This document shows, in pieces, positions 59,148 through 64,000 of a stretch of DNA of 64,000 bases. The DNA lies in contig CAMCAY010000006.1 in NCBI GenBank assembly GCA_945872815.1, positions 16,294 to 80,293 of the forward strand, in the 5' to 3' direction. The notes beneath the pieces are model-generated. The model was not told the DNA's origin. It made no database searches and saw only the letters and a program-made list of their open reading frames with translations. A program made the translations under genes and the position numbers. Numbering within the stretch: position 1 is the stretch's first letter; every line of letters starts with the position of its first letter. This DNA comes from Chitinophaga pinensis (lineage in GTDB: Bacteria; Bacteroidota; Bacteroidia; Chitinophagales; Chitinophagaceae).

Positions 59148-61508
59148 TCAAAATTCACCTTTCATAACATCAACACCAATTGCATAACCATAAATTTTTC
59201 CATTTTCATCTTTATAAATCCTGATTTTATTGCAGGCCTTTCCTAGATTAACCTTCTCCCAGGTTTTACCGCCATCTTTTGTTTCGTAGCCAGAATTCAC
59301 AGTGCCTACAAATCCGTGATTTTCATCAATGAATCCAACGCCAAATTCACGCGCACCGGCATCTTCAACCAAATTAATTTCATTCCAGGTTTCACCTCCA
59401 TCAGTTGTTTTAGCAATGCGTTGTTGTTTTATACTTGGATCAGGATTGTAAGATTGTATGGTTACATAACCAACTTTATTCGATGGAAATGAAACCTTCC
59501 AAGTGGTTTCAAATGGGCGATTGGATTGATACACCTTTTTCCATGTTTTTCCTCCATCGTTGGTTTTTAAAATTAAGGCATTCGATTTTTCTATATCCTC
59601 ATCAGAAGCAGCGCAAACAAAACCATTATTTTTATCAAACATCTTTATATCAAATAGCATTTTACAGTCATTGTTCATACTATTGGATGTCCAAGTTAAG
59701 CCACCATCGTGCGACACCATCATATTTGCGGGAGAGCCTACACGACCAACACCATAAATATGAAATTTGTAATCTATTTTTCCATGATTGATGTATTGTT
59801 CTTTTACAATATCAATGGCGCAAAGTCCTTTAACATAAGGCCCACTATATTGTACCGGATTCCAAGTTTTGCCACCATCTATCGTTCCATATAAAGGAAT
59901 CGTATCTGTAACATCGGGAAAATAGTCGGTTCCTACTGTGCCAGCAAATCCTCGTAAACTATCAATAAATGCAATGCAGCGAAAAAATGTTCCTTTCTTT
60001 TCCAATTGTTTTTCCCATTTCTCTCCTCCATTTTGTGTATGATAAATACTTCCGTAACCATTTATATACCAGCCTTCTTTTTCATTGATGAAGGAAATGT
60101 CATCTTGTTTTCCGGGATAACGATCTGTGTTTAATTTTTTCCATCCTTTTTCGGATAGTTTTATTTCATCTTTTTTAGCAAGCACTTCGTTGCTCCATTT
60201 CACTGCTGAAAGTCCTATTTCATTATTATATTCATCAAACAATTGCTGTATCTGGCCATTTGAAAATTTATTATAAGCTTCCTGCATGGTTCCTGATTTC
60301 GCAAAAAAATGATCAGTAGAAGCATAAGTCATTAATGTTGCATTACCTGGATGGAAGAAATTAACGGTATTGACGATTTGCTGATGATCGGCTTTAGAAA
60401 ATGCCTGGAAATCAGATTCTCCAAATTGTACCAATACTTTAGCGGTGGTATTTTTCCAGTTTTCTAAGTGAGGATAATCCTGAATCTGTCGCCAATATTC
60501 AGCATTTCTGGAATAAATTTTCCCTTTGCCATCATACTCCCAGCTGGTGCGTAAAATGCTGTCTGCTTTAGCGTCTTTAGCAATATCTTCTAGCTTCTCT
60601 TTTTTTACAAAATATCGGTAATTTAAATCGTATTGAGCAACTACAGATTGTTCTACTTCAATCGGGTTCATTCCAGCCAATGCATTTTGTATGCGGTACA
60701 TTTCGATTTGATATTCAAACCAAGATTTAGCAGTTGTGCCATATACCACAACACCCGCAACATGATGTCTGGCACTGATTGCCGGCGCAACGATTCCGCC
60801 CATTGAATGGCCAACAATGATGATTTGATTGGTATCTACATATGGTAGTGACTTCAACTTTTTTAAACCTGCCTCAAAATTTTCAATTTCATCCATCAAA
60901 TCACAAGACTCGCATGGTGGTGTATTTTGGCTATCGCCCAATCCGCTTTTCTCGATGCGTAATGTAACAAAACCTGCATCTACATAGGCATCCACAATTC
61001 GTTTGTAAGGATGATTGTTTGGCAAATCATCGATGCTGCTGCAAGTATAGCCCGGAATAAAAAGCATTGCAGGCATCTTGTTATCATTAAATGGTTTATT
61101 AATGATGATACACAATTGCCCGCCTTTATAATTAGCAGCATCATAAATTACAGTAGCATTATCATCTGTTTCAAATGGACGAGCAATCGCATTCGCTTTT
61201 AATACAAGATTCTTTTTGTCGCGCAGAATGGTCAGTTGCACTTCTTGATTCGGAGTATATTTTAAGAAATGATTTATGAATTCGTCTGTAGATGCAAACG
61301 TAGCATTACCGATTTTTAGGATCAAATCGTTTTCCTTTAATTTAAGCGCTAAACTTGTTCCTCTTGCAACTTGTTTTACTTTACAACCTGACTTTCCGTT
61401 CTCTGTAACATATTCCACTCGAGCACCAAATTGAACTTTACGCTGAAGCTGAGCATTAGTATTAATGGATATAATGGCAAGTAAAAAAAGTAAAATAATT
61501 CCACGCAT
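59148..61508 (-). CDS. Secreted alpha/beta hydrolase with PDZ and YCF48-type repeats
   Basis: Residues 1-19 form a signal peptide (SINTNAQ). A PDZ-like domain spans about 22-110 (GCKVKQVARGTSLALKLKENDLILKIGN). The alpha/beta hydrolase core (130-420) has AMLFIPGYTCSSID and the nucleophile elbow VGHSMGGIVAP near 229-236; DHFFAKSG gives the catalytic His. From 455 to the end, repeats with GGKTWKKV and GGETWNE motifs resemble the YCF48/BNR propeller. It sits on the same strand as the ABC genes and an AraC regulator. The ATG at 61508 is preferred over that at 61514. Confidence 0.82.
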   Translation of the reverse strand: MRGIILLFLLAIISINTNAQLQRKVQFGARVEYVTENGKSGCKVKQVARGTSLALKLKENDLILKIGNATFASTDEFINHFLKYTPNQEVQLTILRDKKNLVLKANAIARPFETDDNATVIYDAANYKGGQLCIIINKPFNDNKMPAMLFIPGYTCSSIDDLPNNHPYKRIVDAYVDAGFVTLRIEKSGLGDSQNTPPCESCDLMDEIENFEAGLKKLKSLPYVDTNQIIIVGHSMGGIVAPAISARHHVAGVVVYGTTAKSWFEYQIEMYRIQNALAGMNPIEVEQSVVAQYDLNYRYFVKKEKLEDIAKDAKADSILRTSWEYDGKGKIYSRNAEYWRQIQDYPHLENWKNTTAKVLVQFGESDFQAFSKADHQQIVNTVNFFHPGNATLMTYASTDHFFAKSGTMQEAYNKFSNGQIQQLFDEYNNEIGLSAVKWSNEVLAKKDEIKLSEKGWKKLNTDRYPGKQDDISFINEKEGWYINGYGSIYHTQNGGEKWEKQLEKKGTFFRCIAFIDSLRGFAGTVGTDYFPDVTDTIPLYGTIDGGKTWNPVQYSGPYVKGLCAIDIVKEQYINHGKIDYKFHIYGVGRVGSPANMMVSHDGGLTWTSNSMNNDCKMLFDIKMFDKNNGFVCAASDEDIEKSNALILKTNDGGKTWKKVYQSNRPFETTWKVSFPSNKVGYVTIQSYNPDPSIKQQRIAKTTDGGETWNEINLVEDAGAREFGVGFIDENHGFVGTVNSGYETKDGGKTWEKVNLGKACNKIRIYKDENGKIYGYAIGVDVMKGEF

Positions 61509-61554
61509 AAGCATTTTTTCTTTAAAGAAACAAAGTTTGCCTAAGCCTTCTTTG

Positions 61555-62412
61555 TCAAAAATTGCTTTTTCTTATTGAGCCAGGAGTTTTACCAAATTGC
61601 TGTTTAAAAGCTTTTGAAAATGAATGAACATCAGGAAAGCCAAATCGAATTGCCGTATAAGAAATATCATTGCCATTTATCAAATCAATTTTAGCCAAAT
61701 CTAGTCGTTTGCGTTTTTGATATTGGTATGGTGAAATACCGAAGGTATTTTTGAAAACACGAATAAAGTGATATTTAGAAATACCAACTTGAAGTGAAAT
61801 TTTATCTAGAGAAAGATTCTCCATAACATAGTTATCAATAAATGTTTTGGCAGACAGGATTGCTCTGAATACCTCTTCATTTGTGATGCCTTTTTTAAAA
61901 CTCATTTTACTTAAATGGTCAAAAATAAATCGCTGATCGGTGATTATAGATTCTGCCAATGAATAAAAAAGTTCATCTCTTAAAATATCATTATGATAGT
62001 TCTGATATTTAATCTTGTTATTGAGCTCAATTAATGAATAACCTAAGCTTGTATTTTTCACATTATATCGATTCACAAAAAATTGATCAGAAAGTAAAAA
62101 CTCTTTTAAATCGGACCCATTAATATCATAGTATAGGGCTACTTCAGAAATGATCTCGGTTGAAATATCAATACAAAGTCCTTGCACGGGTTGCTTTTGA
62201 TTGATTTCAACAATCGATGAAGTAAAGTCATTACCGATGATGTATTCGCCTTCTTTAACAGTAAATTTTTTTTCATTTGCATAATATGTTTCTTCGCCCG
62301 ATGCAACATACTTTATTCCCAGACCGGTAAAAGGCATTTCGCCATCAATTTTCGTGATTTTCGAAAACCGAATCGCATTTTTTTCTTCGTCCTTGTAAAT
62401 TGTTTGATTCAT
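61555..62412 (-). CDS. AraC family transcriptional regulator
   Basis: The N-terminal half (1-150) is a cupin-like sensor (GLGIKYVASGEETYYANEKKFTVKEGEYIIGN), typical of AraC proteins with effector-binding domains. The C-terminal 100 residues hold two helix-turn-helix units: LSLDKISLQVGISKYHFIRVFKNTFGISPYQYQ and DISYTAIRFGFPDVHSFSKAFKQQFGKTPGSIRK. It lies directly upstream of the hydrolase and ABC genes and is transcribed the same way; it may control them. No effector can be predicted. Confidence 0.9.
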   Translation of the reverse strand: MNQTIYKDEEKNAIRFSKITKIDGEMPFTGLGIKYVASGEETYYANEKKFTVKEGEYIIGNDFTSSIVEINQKQPVQGLCIDISTEIISEVALYYDINGSDLKEFLLSDQFFVNRYNVKNTSLGYSLIELNNKIKYQNYHNDILRDELFYSLAESIITDQRFIFDHLSKMSFKKGITNEEVFRAILSAKTFIDNYVMENLSLDKISLQVGISKYHFIRVFKNTFGISPYQYQKRKRLDLAKIDLINGNDISYTAIRFGFPDVHSFSKAFKQQFGKTPGSIRKSNF

Positions 62413-62537
62413 TATTGTTTTATCAGGTTGTGGCTAAAAGTTTTCGAATACACGCAGGAATAGCATATTAGCACTGAACTTCAAATTTAAGAATTTCTGT
62501 CAAACGCTGTTGGTTCAATATATTGATTTGGCATTAA

Positions 62538-62696
62538 TTAACTGGAGACAAATTTTACTATCAAACACTCATTGAAATTCGCTTCAGAAATATTGTATTT
62601 ATCTCTTAAATAATCAACTATAAGTTTCGTAACATCAGTATAGAATTTGTTAGCAAATCTATAAAAAGATATTAGCTGTTTTTTAAGTGATTTTTT
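62538..62696 (-). pseudogene. Possible remnant of a small gene
   Basis: A 52-codon open frame with protein-like content (SFYRFANKFYTDVTKLIVDYL and RDKYNISEANFNECLIVKF) but no ATG, GTG or TTG near its beginning. It starts after TAA next to a run of eight A residues, so a one-base slip in that tract could have cut it off from its start. TAGTTTTG upstream matches the -7 box. It is the only notable content of the 375-bp gap between the AraC and transglutaminase genes. Confidence 0.3.
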
Positions 62697-62787
62697 TTAC
62701 TTATTTCCCGATGCAAAACTATAAAACCTTTACTAGTAAAATTTTCATAGCCTAGCTAAAATGAGATATAAGAATATAAAATAAATC

Positions 62788-63909
62788 TTAAGGCCTTTGC
62801 CAAAAAAATGACGAATCATTTGTTTTATAAAAAACTACATTATTAAGCTTAGATTTTGAACCTTCAATACTATTATTTTGATCATCTATTGATAAGAGCT
62901 GTACATATTTAACCACTTTACCATCATTCAAGGTTTCTGTATCATACTCACTCATCAATGGACATTCTAGTCGGTACAAATTCTTGGCCATATAAGTTTC
63001 TAAGTAAAATTGTTTTGTTTGCGTTTGCTGCCTGTTCCAATTGGCATCTGGATTGAGTAAAAGAGGCTTGCCATTAATCAATCTTTCGCGAACCTCTTCA
63101 ATACCCAATAATTCGCCTTTTTCATTCATCACATATGCATCCATAGTTGGGTCAATCCAAATCCATTTATTTAAATCATTGCTGTAAACCATATTGATTA
63201 CATGACAATCTGGATCCGTGGTATCTTTAGGCAAACAAGTTACAAACCGCGATTTTATTCCCATTGACAAATAACATTCATTCAACACCGTTGCGAGTCC
63301 GCGACAATTCAAACCCCTGCCCTCTTTTTTACATACCGAAATCATGTTCAAAGCATTCCTAACTTCAGGATTACCATGCATTCCATCATGGGGAATTAAA
63401 TAATGAATCCAATGCAACAAGTTGATGATTTTCGAAACCTCACTCCCTGTGCCAGCTATTGAATCTAATTTTAAGTCCTGTCTAATTTTAACAAGACTTA
63501 GGTTGTCCATTGGCTGGTATTCAAATTTGGGAATACTGCTGCTGGTTGAATTATTATAACTTTTGGCCGTTTTTAAAATTGATAAATAAGAAGGCTTGAA
63601 TTGCACTTGAGTGTATGCTGAATCTTTGCCGTTCAATAAAACAATGAAATCGTATTTCCAATTTTCATCCTGCTTCACTTTGATTTTTATAGAATCTATA
63701 TCCGTATAAAAAACCACCTCTTTACTTGAAGTTGTAAAAACATCAGGCTTTGCTTCTGGAACAATTGTCCAAGAACTTTTTTGAAATTTCTTCCCGTCTT
63801 TAATATCAACCAGATTAGAAGTTGCTTTGATGATAGGTAAATTTTTTTGAGCAGAAACAGAATTAAGTGCTACAATAGATAAGACAAAGAATAGAATAGA
63901 TTTTTTCAT
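62788..63909 (-). CDS. Secreted transglutaminase-like protein
   Basis: Signal peptide at 1-20 (SVSAQ). The first 130 residues form a beta-rich region; the transglutaminase-like papain fold follows. The catalytic triad is visible as Cys in GRGLNCRGLATVLNECY near 200, His in DCHVINMVYSNDLNKW near 232 and Asp in WIWIDPTMDAY near 250. Such proteins act as amidases or peptidases more often than cross-linking enzymes. At 373 residues it is complete. The last 100 residues have no clear domain. Confidence 0.82.
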   Translation of the reverse strand: MKKSILFFVLSIVALNSVSAQKNLPIIKATSNLVDIKDGKKFQKSSWTIVPEAKPDVFTTSSKEVVFYTDIDSIKIKVKQDENWKYDFIVLLNGKDSAYTQVQFKPSYLSILKTAKSYNNSTSSSIPKFEYQPMDNLSLVKIRQDLKLDSIAGTGSEVSKIINLLHWIHYLIPHDGMHGNPEVRNALNMISVCKKEGRGLNCRGLATVLNECYLSMGIKSRFVTCLPKDTTDPDCHVINMVYSNDLNKWIWIDPTMDAYVMNEKGELLGIEEVRERLINGKPLLLNPDANWNRQQTQTKQFYLETYMAKNLYRLECPLMSEYDTETLNDGKVVKYVQLLSIDDQNNSIEGSKSKLNNVVFYKTNDSSFFWQRP

Positions 63910-63961
63910 AAAAAATATTTTTTTTTCAATTGTTTTATTGTTTTTAATTATTGAATTTTCA

Positions 63962-64000
63962 TTACCTAATAATCACATCCCCATAACCCGATTTTGCAGT
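63962..64000 (-). CDS. C-terminal end of an unidentified protein (cut by window edge)
   Basis: An open frame enters from the right edge and ends in TAA at 63962-63964, with C-terminus TAKSGYGDVIIR. It would be upstream of, and in line with, the transglutaminase gene (52 bp). Too short to identify. Confidence 0.35.
   Translation of the reverse strand, partial: TAKSGYGDVIIR

Noticed and set aside
1..64000. CRISPR array
   Set aside because: No run of regularly spaced direct repeats and no cas genes were seen.
1..64000. rRNA genes or replication origin
   Set aside because: No rRNA core sequences, no dnaA or DnaA-box cluster were recognised.

Overview
The window reads as a chromosomal segment of a Bacteroidota bacterium, most likely Chitinophagaceae or a near relative (inference from gene content; no rRNA is present). 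DNA is AT-rich, genes have no consistent Shine-Dalgarno sequences, many genes are preceded by the Bacteroidota -7 box TAnnTTTG, and the protein set is typical of the phylum: type IX secretion sorting domains, S46 peptidase, GH3-like protein, DUF5606, an ABC-permease/M1-peptidase fusion, and a B12 riboswitch before a TonB receptor.

Layout. 1-10.8 kb: housekeeping genes (amidohydrolase, prfA, tatC, rpiB, M28 peptidase, serC, DUF1015, TPR protein, acyl-CoA synthetase). 10.8-14 kb: a LuxR-type response regulator and its multi-PAS histidine kinase. 14-17 kb: a deoxyhypusine-synthase-like protein, then a rhodanese / tiny membrane protein / ArsC / DUF1801 operon. 17-23 kb: M3 peptidase, Fur-family regulator with SCO protein, divergent MerC protein whose promoter carries a perfect palindrome, and an M1 peptidase with a secretion domain. 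23-28 kb: radical SAM, AI-2E, MarR, rpoN, PAP2-like protein. 28-36 kb: cupredoxin, UvrD/PcrA helicase, Nfu, pnuC-nadR (nicotinamide riboside salvage), mtgA-LysE-GH3 operon. 36-42 kb: S46 peptidase, a 0.36-kb non-coding element with perfect 22-bp terminal inverted repeats (MITE-like), and a TolC/adaptor efflux pair. 42-45.4 kb: cobalamin riboswitch, btuB-like receptor, MarC.

Accessory region, 45.4-54.5 kb. It starts at a tRNA-Arg(CCG) gene whose 3' side abuts a large serine recombinase; the recombinase reading frame runs antisense through the whole tRNA. Next come a 53-codon gene overlapping the recombinase, a MerR-like regulator with a palindrome inside its own promoter, and a ribbon-helix-helix protein. 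From about 48.8 kb the region changes: minus-strand genes are each followed by a related ~140-bp imperfect palindrome that resembles integron attC sites, the same small membrane protein gene occurs twice (one copy frameshifted), another gene has an in-frame stop, and two truncated genes (SGNH hydrolase and DUF3267) are joined at about 54.28 kb. This is the most unusual part of the window: an integron-like cassette array with no integrase in view.

54.6-64 kb: an ABC transporter (permease fused to an M1 aminopeptidase, plus ATPase), a secreted alpha/beta hydrolase with YCF48-type repeats, an AraC regulator, a possible gene remnant and a secreted transglutaminase-like protein, all on the minus strand. 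Both window edges cut through coding sequence. All function calls come from reading motifs by eye; no database search was run.
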